Shown here: positions 23,889 through 32,947 of the stretch, in pieces
Numbering within the stretch: position 1 is the stretch's first letter
Layout of the letters: every line of letters begins with the position of its first letter
Origin: CBDCVA01 sp965222935 [NCBI: Candidatus Latescibacterota bacterium]
GTDB lineage: Bacteria > Latescibacterota > CBDCVA01
Assembly: GCA_965222935.1 (NCBI GenBank)
Contig: CBDCVA010000002.1
Span: 2,232,001 to 2,296,000, forward strand
Direction: 5' to 3'
DNA: 64,000 nt
The notes under the pieces: model-generated
The model's input: only the letters and a program-made list of their open reading frames with translations
The model's database searches: none
Told to the model about the DNA's origin: nothing
Made by a program: the position numbers and the translations under genes

Positions 23889-24908
23889 TCAATCGAGGCT
23901 CCACCAATGCACGCCCTCATGCACGAGGGCCAGGGGGACGACTTCGAGCCCTCGATTGGTCAGGTGCTTCTGGAGCGCCAGTTTGGCATCGAAGGGGCTG
24001 TAGAAGAACATGAAACCGCCGCCTCCCGCGCCGGAGAGCTTACCTCCCAGGGCACCACGGCGGCGAGTGCTGTCATAGATCTCGTCGATCTCGGGAGAGG
24101 AGATGCGGGGTGAGAGAGCCTTCTTGAGCTGCCATTCCTCGTGGAGCAGCCGGCCGAAATCATCCACGCGGGCTGTGCGCAACAGGTCCACCGCCTCCCA
24201 CGTCATCCTCTTGAGGCTCTCGTAATGATGTAGGGTCTCGCCTTGCTTGACGCGCTCCACCTGGTCGGTGATCACGCGCTCCGCGAGGAAATTCCGCGCG
24301 CCGGTGTAAGCGAGCGTCAGGCCCGCTTCCAGCTCCAGGGTGATGGCGCGGTCGAGTGCTAACGGCTCGACCTGGCGGATCGGCCCCGGACCAAACCGGA
24401 TGATGTTGACGCCGCCGTGCGCGGCCGCGTACTGGTCCTGACGCCCGCCGGGGATACCCAGGTCCACGCGTTCAATCTTGTACGCCTGCTCCGCCAGGGC
24501 ATCGGGGGGAATCGTGCTCCCCAGCCGCGCGTGGAGCACCGCCAGCATGCACACGACCAGCGTGGACGACGATCCCAGACCCGACCCCGGCGGGACGTCG
24601 CTGTACATCAGGATCTCCACGCCGCCCGTGTCCTCCGCCACGTCGGAGATCACCGCCTGAGCCAGGTCCAGCTTGCCGTCCCACATCTTGCCGGTGACCC
24701 GGCGGGAGATCTCTTCGAGGTCGAGAGATCGGATGATAGCGGTGGGCTCGTCGCTTGGCCGTAGCATACAGTGGACGTACTGGTTGATGGTGGCGTTGAG
24801 GACGACGCCGCCGTACTCCTCGGAGTAAGGATCGACATCGGTGCCGCCGCCGAAGAACGAGATGCGCAGCGGCGCTCGCGCCTTATAGGTGCGTTGGGGG
24901 TTCGTCAC
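23889..24908 (-). CDS. GHMP kinase, D-glycero-D-manno-heptose 7-phosphate kinase-like
   Basis: Phosphorylates a heptose or sugar phosphate using ATP. The 339-residue protein starts with the substrate motif APLRISFFGGGTDVDPY, typical of HddA and fucokinase-like GHMP kinases. It has the ATP-binding motif VPPGSGLGSSSTL and the C-terminal GHMP motif KLSGAGGGGFMFFY. The GTG at 24908 with AAGGAC upstream is chosen; the frame is open for 159 bases further but that part is not family-like. With the heptosyltransferase it fits ADP- or GDP-heptose synthesis for the cell surface. Confidence 0.85.
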   Translation of the reverse strand: MTNPQRTYKARAPLRISFFGGGTDVDPYSEEYGGVVLNATINQYVHCMLRPSDEPTAIIRSLDLEEISRRVTGKMWDGKLDLAQAVISDVAEDTGGVEILMYSDVPPGSGLGSSSTLVVCMLAVLHARLGSTIPPDALAEQAYKIERVDLGIPGGRQDQYAAAHGGVNIIRFGPGPIRQVEPLALDRAITLELEAGLTLAYTGARNFLAERVITDQVERVKQGETLHHYESLKRMTWEAVDLLRTARVDDFGRLLHEEWQLKKALSPRISSPEIDEIYDSTRRRGALGGKLSGAGGGGFMFFYSPFDAKLALQKHLTNRGLEVVPLALVHEGVHWWSLD

Positions 24909-24987
24909 AGCGGTCCTTGCGTTGTTGGGGCACGGACAGTTTTCCGTATGCAAAGATCGTCTTTGGGCGACGAAAAGTAAATAAGAG

Positions 24988-26378
24988 TCAGCCAGCGATG
25001 CGGCGCCCGCGCCATCGGCCCGCCAGGAACCAGCCACCGGTCCCCAGGCCCTGCGCGGCGATGGCAATGGTGATGGCAGCCCAGACGCCCCAGTCGCCCA
25101 CGGTGGGAAGCAAGATCACCAACGGGATCCCAATGGCGAACCGCGCCAGGGCGTTCACGACCAGTGGCGAGACGGAGTCCCCCGCACCGTTGAGGCCGCC
25201 CGCGCAGACCTGGCTCAGCGACAACAGCACGTAGCCCATCGCTCGTGTCCTCAGGTAGCGCGCGCCCTCGGCGACTACCGCCCCGCTTTTGTCGAAGACG
25301 TGGACGATCTGGGGCGCAAGGAGCAGAAACATGGCGCTCGCCGCGACCAGGAACGTCGCGTGGATTCCGACGGCGCGCCACACCGTCCGCGCGGCGCGGT
25401 CGGGCTTCCCCGCGCCCAGGTTCTGCCCCACCAGGGCCGACGTCGCTCCGGTTAGCGCCCAGCCGGGCATCATCATGAAGTGGTCCAGCCGCATGCCGAT
25501 CCCGTAGGCAGCGACGGCCAACGTACCGAACGCGGCGGTGAAGTGCATCGTGATCATCGTCGCTGCCGTGCCGACACCTTCCTGAAGCGAGCCGGGGATG
25601 GCATCTTGACCATTTGCCACAGCGTTCGCGGACGCAAGCTCAGGTCCCCTAGGTGCAACTGGAGCGCTGAGCGTCCCGTTACCAGGACCCAGAAGGCGAG
25701 CAGCATCCCGATCCCCTGGGCCAGGAAAGTTGCCAGGCCAGCGCCCGTGACACCCAGCCGCGGCACCGGACCCAAACCGAAGATGAGGATAGGATCGAGC
25801 ACCAGATTGATCAGCACCGCAGTCGAGCCGAAGACCATCGGCCAGCGCGCGTCGCCGGCACCGCGCAGGATGGCGTTCGTCGTGAACATGAAGACCAGCG
25901 TGAACGCGCCGCCCACGGCGAATCGGACGTACCATGCGCCCAGCCGAGCGACCTCCGGCGTTCCGCCGATGGCGCGCATCAGCATCTCGGGTATCCCGCC
26001 CGCCAGGAGGGCCAGAAGGATCGAGGCGCCCAGTGCGAGGAAATAGGCCTGCGCCGCCGCCCGCCGTGCCCCCGACGTATCCTTCGCTCCGACGAAACGG
26101 GCGACCATCGCGACGGTCCCGATGCTCACGCCGACCAAAAGCGTCCAGACGCCGCCCATCAGGATACCACCCAACGCGACGGCCGCGATGGCGTCGGGAC
26201 CCAACCGCCCCACGAACAGCGCGTCCATGATGTTGAGGACGTTGCCGAGGAGACTGGTCGCGAGGTTGGGCAGCGCCAGGAATCCCAATGCCCCGACGAT
26301 GCTGCCCTCGGTCAGGTCACGATGCCGGGCGTCCGTTTTCGCGCCGTCCGCCTGGCCGTGATTGGGGCTATCCGCCAC
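24988..26378 (-). pseudogene. MATE family multidrug/cation efflux protein, frameshifted
   Basis: Twelve-helix Na+/H+ antiporter-type exporter. The N-terminal half (LTEGSIVGALGFLALPNLA to TLWQMVKM) and C-terminal half (PGSLQEGVGTAATMITMHF to GRRIAG) lie in different frames that meet near 25601. There the sequence reads ATG-CC-ATCCCC, where ATG-GCC-ATCCCC would restore MAIPGSLQEG. One missing base explains everything, and the total of 1391 bases equals 463 residues plus stop less one base. The start GTG 26378 overlaps the mtnP stop. It is either a real disruption or a sequencing error. Both halves look otherwise well conserved, which favours a recent event or an error. Confidence 0.85.
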
Positions 26379-27258
26379 CTTCGAGGTCCAGAGCGCGCGA
26401 GAGCAGGGGCCGCAGCCGCTCCTTGACCTCGTCGGGGATCGCTGCGCGATCGGTGACGATGGCAGTATCGAGCGCCACCACGCTGGGGCAGTTTTCGCGC
26501 GTCGCGGGTAGTTTGGCCACGGCTCTACGGACGACATCCTTGGCGAGCTCGACGTTGGCCCGCAGCGTCTCCAGGAGCATCGCGACGGTGACGTCGTCGT
26601 GGTGGGGGTGCCAGCAGTCGTAGTCGGTGACGCAGGCGAGGACGGCATAGGACATCTCCGCCTCCATGGCCAGCTTCGCCTCGGGCCCCGTCGTCATCCC
26701 GATCAGATCGAAGCCCCAACGGCGGTAGGTTTCCGACTCCAGCCGCGTCGAGAACTGCGGTCCCTCCATGCAGATGTAGCTGCCACCCCGATGGACCGTT
26801 GCGCCGGCACCGCGCGCGGCATCGAGCAACACCTCCCGCAAGACTGCGCAGAAGGGATCGGCCAGGCTGACGTGGACGACGATCCCGTCATCGAAGAAAG
26901 TGGTCGGTCGGTGGCGCGTATGGTCGTAAAGCTGATCGAGAACGACCAGATCGCGTGGCTTTATGTCCTCCCGCAGGCTCCCCACGGCGCTGATGGAGAT
27001 CAGCCACTCGACGCCCAGGGCCTTGAGTGCGAAAAGGTTTGCCCGGACGTTGATCTCGCTTGGGCTGATGCGGTGGCCAACCCCGTGTCGTGGCAGGAAA
27101 GCCGTTGGGACGCCGTCCAGGTCCACCAGGGTGATGGCGTCGCTCGGCTCACCGAAGGGGGTGTTCGGCCGCACCTGGCCGAGGACCGCCGCGCCTTCCA
27201 TCTGGTAGAAGCCGCTGCCTCCCAGGATGCCGACGCGTGTGGTGATCGGGCGCGCCAT
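26368..27258 (-). CDS. mtnP: S-methyl-5'-thioadenosine phosphorylase
   Basis: Phosphorolyses methylthioadenosine to adenine and 5-methylthioribose 1-phosphate in methionine salvage. The 296-residue protein has VGILGGSGFYQM (phosphate-binding), AFLPRHGVGHRISPSEIN, SAVGSLRED, YICMEGPQFSTRLES and MTTGPEAKLAMEAEM, and ends the core with WHPHHDDVTVAM. The ATG at 27258 shares one base with the stop of the upstream MBL gene, so the two are co-translated. PNP-family enzymes with other purine nucleosides as substrate are possible, but the motifs favour MTAP. Confidence 0.9.
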   Translation of the reverse strand: MARPITTRVGILGGSGFYQMEGAAVLGQVRPNTPFGEPSDAITLVDLDGVPTAFLPRHGVGHRISPSEINVRANLFALKALGVEWLISISAVGSLREDIKPRDLVVLDQLYDHTRHRPTTFFDDGIVVHVSLADPFCAVLREVLLDAARGAGATVHRGGSYICMEGPQFSTRLESETYRRWGFDLIGMTTGPEAKLAMEAEMSYAVLACVTDYDCWHPHHDDVTVAMLLETLRANVELAKDVVRRAVAKLPATRENCPSVVALDTAIVTDRAAIPDEVKERLRPLLSRALDLEGGG

Positions 27259-28040
27259 CAGATGATCAGCCCCGTGGGGTAGCGCTCGAAGACCTCGGGA
27301 TCGTGACTGGTCAGGACGATGTCGGCCCGCTCGCGGATCTCGCTCATGGCGTGGTAGCACTCTTCCACGCTGGTGTGCAGCCCAACAGGGATATTCTCCT
27401 CCAGGTTTCGATAGAGGAAGACCGCGTCGCCGCTCAGGACGACGACGCCGGAAGCCGTCAGCACCTCGACGGCTTGCGAGCAGACGGTGTGGGCGCCCGT
27501 CCAGAAAGCCGTCACTCCGGGAGAGATCTCCAGTTCGTCGTCCACGAACTCGACTCGGTCCCACGCTCCATCAACGAGGTGGGCGAAGACATCGCGCGGG
27601 AAGAGCGGCGCCGGGATCATCTCCTTGACGCGTGGACAGACGGCGTCGATCCACCCCTCGCGCTGGATGTAGATAGTGGCGTTTGGGAAATCGGCCACGC
27701 GGCTGCAGTGATCGCTGTGGAGATGCGTGAGGATCAGGGCATCTACGTCGGTGGGAAGGACGCCGATGCTCTTGAGCAGATCGGGCGTGTCCTCATCGGG
27801 CTCGACGATGAAGTCATCCCGTGGCGACGGGTAGCCCAGGCCCGTATCCACCACGATGATCCCGTCGTCGGGCGTCTTAATGACGAACAGATGGACGTTG
27901 ATGTCGATGTCTTCGTCGTAGCCGTTCATGTAGAGCAGGGCAGGGCCCGGCGCGGGGCCGTTGCTTCGTGCGCACTTCAGCACCTGCACCGTGTTGACTG
28001 CCGCGATGGCGGCGACGTTCTCCTCGTCTGCGTAGATCAT
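27258..28040 (-). CDS. Metallo-beta-lactamase fold hydrolase (AHL-lactonase-like)
   Basis: About 260 residues with the binuclear zinc motif THLHSDHCSRV, a later His in TGAHTVCSQ and the bridging Asp in VLSGDAVFLY. The N-terminal layout (NVHLFVIKTPDDGIIVVDTG) matches N-acyl homoserine lactonase-like MBL proteins, which open lactones. Given the sugar-acid genes around it, a sugar lactone is equally possible. The ATG at 28040 has GAGGCG upstream; a GTG at 28055 would be almost leaderless from the predicted promoter. It is coupled to mtnP. Confidence 0.82.
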   Translation of the reverse strand: MIYADEENVAAIAAVNTVQVLKCARSNGPAPGPALLYMNGYDEDIDINVHLFVIKTPDDGIIVVDTGLGYPSPRDDFIVEPDEDTPDLLKSIGVLPTDVDALILTHLHSDHCSRVADFPNATIYIQREGWIDAVCPRVKEMIPAPLFPRDVFAHLVDGAWDRVEFVDDELEISPGVTAFWTGAHTVCSQAVEVLTASGVVVLSGDAVFLYRNLEENIPVGLHTSVEECYHAMSEIRERADIVLTSHDPEVFERYPTGLII

Positions 28041-28063
28041 ACCCAAGCGCCTCACTCTTTGAT

Positions 28064-28092
28064 GGCATATTTTCGATTGCTTCTCGGTTCAA
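28064..28092 (-). promoter_or_regulatory. Predicted promoter for the MBL hydrolase-mtnP operon
   Basis: On the minus strand TTGAAC (28087-28092), 17 bases and TATGCC (28064-28069). Transcription would begin near 28057. The remaining gap up to 28307 shows no gene. Confidence 0.4.
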
Positions 28093-28307
28093 CTCGAGGC
28101 CCAAGCTGGGCTTCCAAGAGAGCGTTACGCGCCCGCCTGCGGCTCCTGGCTCATCGAATACCTCCCTGAGGGATGCGTTGACGTCGGTGACGGGGCGCAG
28201 GTTGCTCGTTCGATCGGGTGGACGATTGCCTTCTGACCGAGTGTACGACCCCCTGGGTCGGCGGTCAAGCGGGGTGCGCTGGTTCCCAGTAAATGTCCGC
28301 CGGGTGT

Positions 28308-28700
28308 CTAATCGGGTACGTAGCCGATGGCGTCGAGCATCACGCGCATCCCGCCGCGCGCTCTAGCGAGGGGGATGGTCGAGCGGGCCGGATAGCGCCC
28401 TTGAGGCAAGACGTCCTCGAAGACCTTGTTGGCGGCGGCGAAGTCGTCCAGGTCCACCAGATAGAGCGTGATGCGCAGGAGATGATTCAGCGACGAGCCT
28501 GCGTCCTGCAGAAGGATCCCGATGTTCTCGAAGGTCCGGCGCACCTGGGCCTCGATCTCGCCAGAGACCACCTCGCCGGTCGCGGGGTCGGTGGGCCCCT
28601 GTGCGGCGACGAAGACGAGCCCATTCCAGGTGGCGGTGTGGGAGTAAGGCCCCGCCGGCCTGGGGGCATCTTGGGTAACGGTGTAGCGAGCGTCGGGCAT
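28308..28700 (-). CDS. RidA/YjgF family deaminase
   Basis: A 130-residue RidA-family protein. RidA hydrolyses reactive enamine/imine intermediates from PLP enzymes. Motifs are APRPAGPYSHTATWNGLVFV, GEIEAQVRRTFENIGILLQDAG, and RYPARSTIPLARARGGMRV where the usual Arg contacts the carboxylate. It is the last gene of the LarA-amidohydrolase-RidA run, 50 bases after the amidohydrolase. RidA-like proteins in catabolic operons sometimes act as specialised deaminases or hydrolases. Confidence 0.9.
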   Translation of the reverse strand: MPDARYTVTQDAPRPAGPYSHTATWNGLVFVAAQGPTDPATGEVVSGEIEAQVRRTFENIGILLQDAGSSLNHLLRITLYLVDLDDFAAANKVFEDVLPQGRYPARSTIPLARARGGMRVMLDAIGYVPD

Positions 28701-28750
28701 GGCTCACCTCACGGGCTGGGGGTGTGGAAGGCGTGGCGATAACCGTTGTC

Positions 28751-29578
28751 TCAGGAGAACCAGAGCGTCCGGGCCGTGCGGCCGAGGATCCATTCCCGGT
28801 CCGCATCGGAAAGGCCGAGGAGGTCCCGCGTGAGCGCCAGGCACCGATCGTAGCCGCACCGCCTGATGATGTGGGGGAAGTCGGTGCCCCACATCAGGCG
28901 CTGGGGACCGAATGCATCCAGCGCGATCTCGGCGAGAACGTGGGTGTCTTCATGGGGATAGTCAGTCTTCGACGCCACGGGAAAACCGGAGATCTTGCAG
29001 TACGCGCGCGGATGCTCGGCGAGTTGCGCAACGGTCCGGAAATTCTCTTCGAGGGTTCCCTCCCCTTTGTCGGGCGAGCCGAAGTGGTCGATCACGATGG
29101 TGGCATCGGGGAATCGCTCGACCGCACGGCGGATGGCGGCGGCGTTACTCGGCATCATCAAGAAGCACACCGGAATGCCCAGACGGACTACGGTCTCCCA
29201 AAAGGGATCGGCGGTGCCGTCATAGAGCCACGCGTCAGCCTCCACCGTCCTGTGCGGATGGAGCCGCACGCCGCGGATGCCTCGGTCCTCGACCCAGTGG
29301 CGCAGTCGATCGGGCGCATCGGTGGCCACCGGATCGACCAGCGCGACGCCCGCGAGTACCCCGGGATAGCGAGCCAGGCAGTCAGCCAGGTAGCGGTTGT
29401 CGTAGGCATAATGGCTGGGCTGGACCAGGACCGCGCGCTCGACGCCGTTCGCCTCCATGTGCTCGAAGAGCAGCTCGACGGGCGCTGAGATCTCCGGCGG
29501 GGCCATGAGCGTCCCGTCGATAGGATATTTCGGGTCATCCGTCACCCACACGTGCAAGTGCGCGTCGATGATTTCCAT
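28751..29578 (-). CDS. Amidohydrolase family 2 protein (metal-dependent TIM-barrel hydrolase/lactonase)
   Basis: A 275-residue TIM barrel of the amidohydrolase_2 / 2-pyrone-4,6-dicarboxylate lactonase type. The first metal motif is IIDAHLHVWV, further His residues lie in RLHPHRT and IVIDHFGSPD, and the catalytic Asp is in RLMWGTDFPH. Members open sugar or aromatic lactones, or decarboxylate acids. It is ten bases downstream of the LarA-like gene and upstream of RidA. A sugar-acid lactonase fits the surroundings but is not shown. Confidence 0.88.
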   Translation of the reverse strand: MEIIDAHLHVWVTDDPKYPIDGTLMAPPEISAPVELLFEHMEANGVERAVLVQPSHYAYDNRYLADCLARYPGVLAGVALVDPVATDAPDRLRHWVEDRGIRGVRLHPHRTVEADAWLYDGTADPFWETVVRLGIPVCFLMMPSNAAAIRRAVERFPDATIVIDHFGSPDKGEGTLEENFRTVAQLAEHPRAYCKISGFPVASKTDYPHEDTHVLAEIALDAFGPQRLMWGTDFPHIIRRCGYDRCLALTRDLLGLSDADREWILGRTARTLWFS

Positions 29579-29588
29579 GCGTTTCCTC

Positions 29589-30842
29589 TCAGGCTGGCAC
29601 GAGCGGAACCGTAAGGCTGCTCGCGGGGAAGATTGCGACGCGCGCGCCGCTTCCTTTCTGCTTCAGCGCCTCCCCGATGGCCTCCAGGGGGTCGTCAAAG
29701 GGGCGCATGAGGGCAGCCTCGACGTCAGCGGGGTCCAGCTCCGTGGCCGCCCACATCTCGGCCCACTGGGCCACCTCGGCGAGCTTGGCGGCCTTGTGAT
29801 AGCCCAGCTTGTAGTTTTCGCCGATCACCCGGATGACCGCCTCGGGGGCATCGGCACTCTTGAGCAGGTCGAGGAATGCTGGATCGCCGACGCCGTCGCG
29901 GCACGATGAGACCAGGATCAGGATGCCGCCGGGTGCAAGCGCAAGCTTGGCGTGGTCGATGGCTTTCTGCGACTGATACAGGTCGATGTCCATCGGATAG
30001 GGTGCGACGGCGACCGCGATGTCCGCCTTGGCGCTCGGGTGCACGCCAAAGACTCGCCGCGCATCCCCGCACGCACGCGCGAACGCGTCATCGATGTCCC
30101 CCGCCTGCGCCGCGACCACCCGGTGCTCCGCGTTGAGGACGACTTGAATCCCGAAAACCCGGCGACCGTCCTCGGCAATCGTGCGCGCGGCGTCGTCGAT
30201 GTCCTCGCGGACGGGGTTGCCCCGTGTGGCGAGCGCCCTCGCCTGCGGGTCGAGCGAGAGCGCATGGTTCTGTTCGATGGTCCGATGGGCCGCGAGCCCC
30301 GGCAGGAACGATTTCCAGCCGCCGGTGTAGCCCGCAAAGTAGTGCGGTTCGACGCTCGTGATGGTGATGATGTGGCTGTACCCGAGCGCCTCTTGGTTCA
30401 CGATCATCTCGGTCCCGTTCCGCGAACGGCCGATGGGGGCAAGGCTGCGCTCATCCCGCGCGTCATGCGAGGTGGTTCGTTCGCCAAAGCGCTCGAGGTG
30501 GTCGTCGAAGATGAAGTGCAGCTCCTCCTGAGTTGCCGCGCGGTGCGCCCCCGTGACGACCAGAAAGCTCGGGTCGTGCGGTGCGATGCGATCGGCGATG
30601 GCGTCGAGGATTTTCGCCGTGGGCGTGGGCCGTGTGCCGTCGTTGACCAGGACCAAAACCTCGCGGGCCTCGTCGAGGAAGGCGTCCAGGTTGGGTCCGT
30701 CCGCAGCGCCTTCGAGAGCACGGGCGATCACGGTCCCCTCGTCGGGTGCCTCGATGCGGTTGGGGATCAGGACTTCGGTGGGATAGCCGTCGGGGATCTC
30801 CACCTCGACGCTGCGGCCGGCGTATGAAATCGTCGTGATCAT
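29589..30842 (-). CDS. LarA-like nickel-pincer-dependent 2-hydroxyacid racemase/epimerase
   Basis: A 417-residue LarA-family protein. All the residues I expect for the cofactor and active site are present: NDGTRPTPT, the His of TGAHRAATQEE, the His of SVEPHYFAGYTGG, the Lys of GGWKSFLPG that holds the pincer cofactor, and the His of TIEQNHAL. LarA enzymes racemise lactate or epimerise sugar acids and need LarB, LarC and LarE to build the cofactor; none is in this window. The ATG at 30842 follows GGAGAC. The neighbouring lactonase- and RidA-type genes suggest an aldonate or other hydroxyacid as substrate. Confidence 0.85.
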   Translation of the reverse strand: MITTISYAGRSVEVEIPDGYPTEVLIPNRIEAPDEGTVIARALEGAADGPNLDAFLDEAREVLVLVNDGTRPTPTAKILDAIADRIAPHDPSFLVVTGAHRAATQEELHFIFDDHLERFGERTTSHDARDERSLAPIGRSRNGTEMIVNQEALGYSHIITITSVEPHYFAGYTGGWKSFLPGLAAHRTIEQNHALSLDPQARALATRGNPVREDIDDAARTIAEDGRRVFGIQVVLNAEHRVVAAQAGDIDDAFARACGDARRVFGVHPSAKADIAVAVAPYPMDIDLYQSQKAIDHAKLALAPGGILILVSSCRDGVGDPAFLDLLKSADAPEAVIRVIGENYKLGYHKAAKLAEVAQWAEMWAATELDPADVEAALMRPFDDPLEAIGEALKQKGSGARVAIFPASSLTVPLVPA

Positions 30843-30867
30843 CGTTAATGTCTCCGTTGGGACCCCA

Positions 30868-32370
30868 TCAGAAGCTCCGCACGACATCCACGAGAAGCCG
30901 CACCCCTATGCCGACCGCGCCCACCGGGCAATACGCGTGCGCCTTGTCCGTCCAGGCCACGTTGGCGATATCCAGGTGCGCCCAGGGTGCGCCTTCGATG
31001 AACCCCTTGAGGAACATCCCGCCCTGGATGGCGTGCGCCTCGCGGCCGCCGGAATTCTTGATGTCGGCCACCTCGCTCTTGAGTAGCTCCGCGTAGTCGT
31101 CCCACAGGGGCAGCCGCCAGGCGCGCTCGCCGGTACGTTCTCCCGAGGCAAGGATGCGCTCGGCCAGCGCGTCGTCGGTGGCCATCAGCCCCATTGCCGC
31201 CGCCCCTAGAGCGACCGTCACGCCACCGGTGAGGGTCGCCAGATCGATGACGGCGGCGGGCTCGAGGGTCTTCGCGTAGGCCAGCGCGTCGGCCAGGATC
31301 AGGCGGCCTTCGGCGTCGGTGTTGGTGATTTCGATGGATCTGCCTCCCAGCGACCCAATGACGTCCCCCGGCCTGAGGGCCGTCCCCGACACGGCGTTCT
31401 CCGTCAGGGGTGCGAGCGCGACGACCCGCCTGGGCGCCTTCAAGAGGCCGATAGCGCGGACTGCGCCCAGTGCCGCCGCCGCCCCGGCCATGTCGTACTT
31501 CATCTTGTCCATGCCCTGCGCGGGCTTGATGGAGATGCCGCCCGTATCGAAGGTCACCCCCTTGCCCACCAGGACGACCGGCGGCTGACCGTCCATCCCC
31601 GGCGGCTCGTGGCGGACGATCATGAAGCGCGGCTCCTGCGCCGAGCCCTGCGCTACGGCCAAAAGCGCCTCCATCCCCTGTGCGCGGATCGTCTCGGCGT
31701 TCCACACCTCCACGGCCAGGCCGCATTCGGTCGCCATCGCTCGCGCTTGTTCGGCCAGAACCGTCGGCGTCTTCTCGTTGGGAGGCGCGTTGATCAGGTC
31801 GCGCGCGAAGGTCACCGACTCGGCAATCACACGGCCTCGCTCGGCCCCAGCCCTCGCGGCGCTCTCGCCCTTCTCGGCGCTGAGGATGAGGCTCAGCGAC
31901 TCTGGGTCGGTAGCTCGCTCTTCACCCTCGTCATGCTTGTAGGCGTCGTAGCGGTAGAGGGCTAACAATGTCCCTTCGACGACCGCCTGTGCCGCGAGTT
32001 CGGCACCCAACCCCGGCGCACAGTCCACCAGGCCCGAGACGACCCACTTTGCGCCGCAGTCCCGCGCCCGCTTGGCCGCGACGCCCGCCGCGCGGCGCAG
32101 GACCTCGCCGTCCAGTCTCTCGCGGGGACCCAGCCCGGTGACGAGGACGCGCTTCGCCGGAAGCCGCCCCAGCGTGTGGACCATGAGCGCCGATTCCGCC
32201 TTGCCGCTGAACTCCTTCGCCTCCACCGCCTCGCCGATGGCGCCCCCGAGCGCGGCGTCCGCTCGCCCGAGCGGTGTATCCGGCGCGGGCCTCTCCTTCT
32301 CCGCCAGGCCGAAAACGACCAGATCGGCCGTCTCCCGGTCCAGCGGGCTGACGGTCACATCTACGTTCAT
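30868..32370 (-). CDS. pepA: Leucyl aminopeptidase (M17, PepA)
   Basis: Dinuclear zinc/manganese aminopeptidase releasing N-terminal residues from peptides. The 500-residue protein has the M17 metal-binding core GKGVTFDTGGISIKPAQGM and the signature NTDAEGRLILADAL. The K and D ligands lie in the first of these and the D and E ligands in the second. A poorly conserved N-terminal macro-like domain covers residues 1-160. The ATG at 32370 lies just inside a GNAT remnant, whose stop overlaps by four bases. It ends 25 bases before the LarA-like gene. Confidence 0.93.
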   Translation of the reverse strand: MNVDVTVSPLDRETADLVVFGLAEKERPAPDTPLGRADAALGGAIGEAVEAKEFSGKAESALMVHTLGRLPAKRVLVTGLGPRERLDGEVLRRAAGVAAKRARDCGAKWVVSGLVDCAPGLGAELAAQAVVEGTLLALYRYDAYKHDEGEERATDPESLSLILSAEKGESAARAGAERGRVIAESVTFARDLINAPPNEKTPTVLAEQARAMATECGLAVEVWNAETIRAQGMEALLAVAQGSAQEPRFMIVRHEPPGMDGQPPVVLVGKGVTFDTGGISIKPAQGMDKMKYDMAGAAAALGAVRAIGLLKAPRRVVALAPLTENAVSGTALRPGDVIGSLGGRSIEITNTDAEGRLILADALAYAKTLEPAAVIDLATLTGGVTVALGAAAMGLMATDDALAERILASGERTGERAWRLPLWDDYAELLKSEVADIKNSGGREAHAIQGGMFLKGFIEGAPWAHLDIANVAWTDKAHAYCPVGAVGIGVRLLVDVVRSF

Positions 32371-32665
32371 GCTTCGAATTCCTGACGCAGGATGGCGTAC
32401 TGTTGAAGGTCTTCGAAGACGCCCCACTTCTTCACAGCCTGTCGCAGACAGCCCTCGTATCGCATGCCAAGCTTCTCCATCACCCTTCCGGAGGCCGGAT
32501 TGCGGCTAAAGAAACCCGCATGAATCCGGTTTAGACCCAGCTCACCGAATCCGTATTCAAGCATGGCCCTGCCCGTCTCGGTGGCGTAGCCTCGATTCCA
32601 GTAAGGTAGCCCGATCCGATCAGCTCATTCTCCTCGGGGAACTCAATGGTGAAGTTCGCTAGTTC
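32367..32665 (-). pseudogene. GNAT acetyltransferase remnant, truncated and frame-broken
   Basis: The minus strand holds pieces of a GNAT fold: NFTIEFPEENELIGSGY in one frame, then a stop, and in the next frame GLPYWNRGYATETGRAMLEY followed by GLNRIHAGFFSRNPASGRVM and LGMRYEGCLRQ. These are the acetyl-CoA-binding and C-terminal parts of a RimJ/RimL-type N-acetyltransferase. The N-terminal half is missing and the frames do not join, so it cannot be active. It sits directly after the short membrane gene, whose own end also looks cut. Confidence 0.7.
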
Positions 32666-32669
32666 CCCG

Positions 32670-32870
32670 CTACTTCATCCTCATGGTTTGCCTAACCCTC
32701 AGGTGACCTCCCAGCACCACGGCGCACACGAAGCCGTAGCCGAGGCTGAAAACCATAAAACCGCCGCTTGAGGTCGCTTCCGGTCCGCGGAACCAGATCA
32801 TGAAGAGCGCCATGATGGCGATGACCATGATGAGGTAGCCTGCGATGACGGAGAGGATACTTCTACCCAT
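32670..32870 (-). CDS. Small membrane protein, possibly C-terminally truncated
   Basis: A 66-residue protein with two predicted helices, ILSVIAGYLIMVIAIMALFM and FMVFSLGYGFVCAVVLGGHL. The second helix ends in the GG(H/Y) pattern seen in four-helix proteins of unknown function, where further helices usually follow. Here the frame stops after only ten more residues and a GNAT remnant begins at once, so a deletion probably fused two broken genes. I do not recognise a function. Confidence 0.55.
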   Translation of the reverse strand: MGRSILSVIAGYLIMVIAIMALFMIWFRGPEATSSGGFMVFSLGYGFVCAVVLGGHLRVRQTMRMK

Positions 32871-32947
32871 GATAGATTCTTCGGTTCGCTGGGAACGCCC
32901 TTAACTGCGCTCCGCTCCGGGCTCTGCAACTCCGGGCGCCCAAAGCT

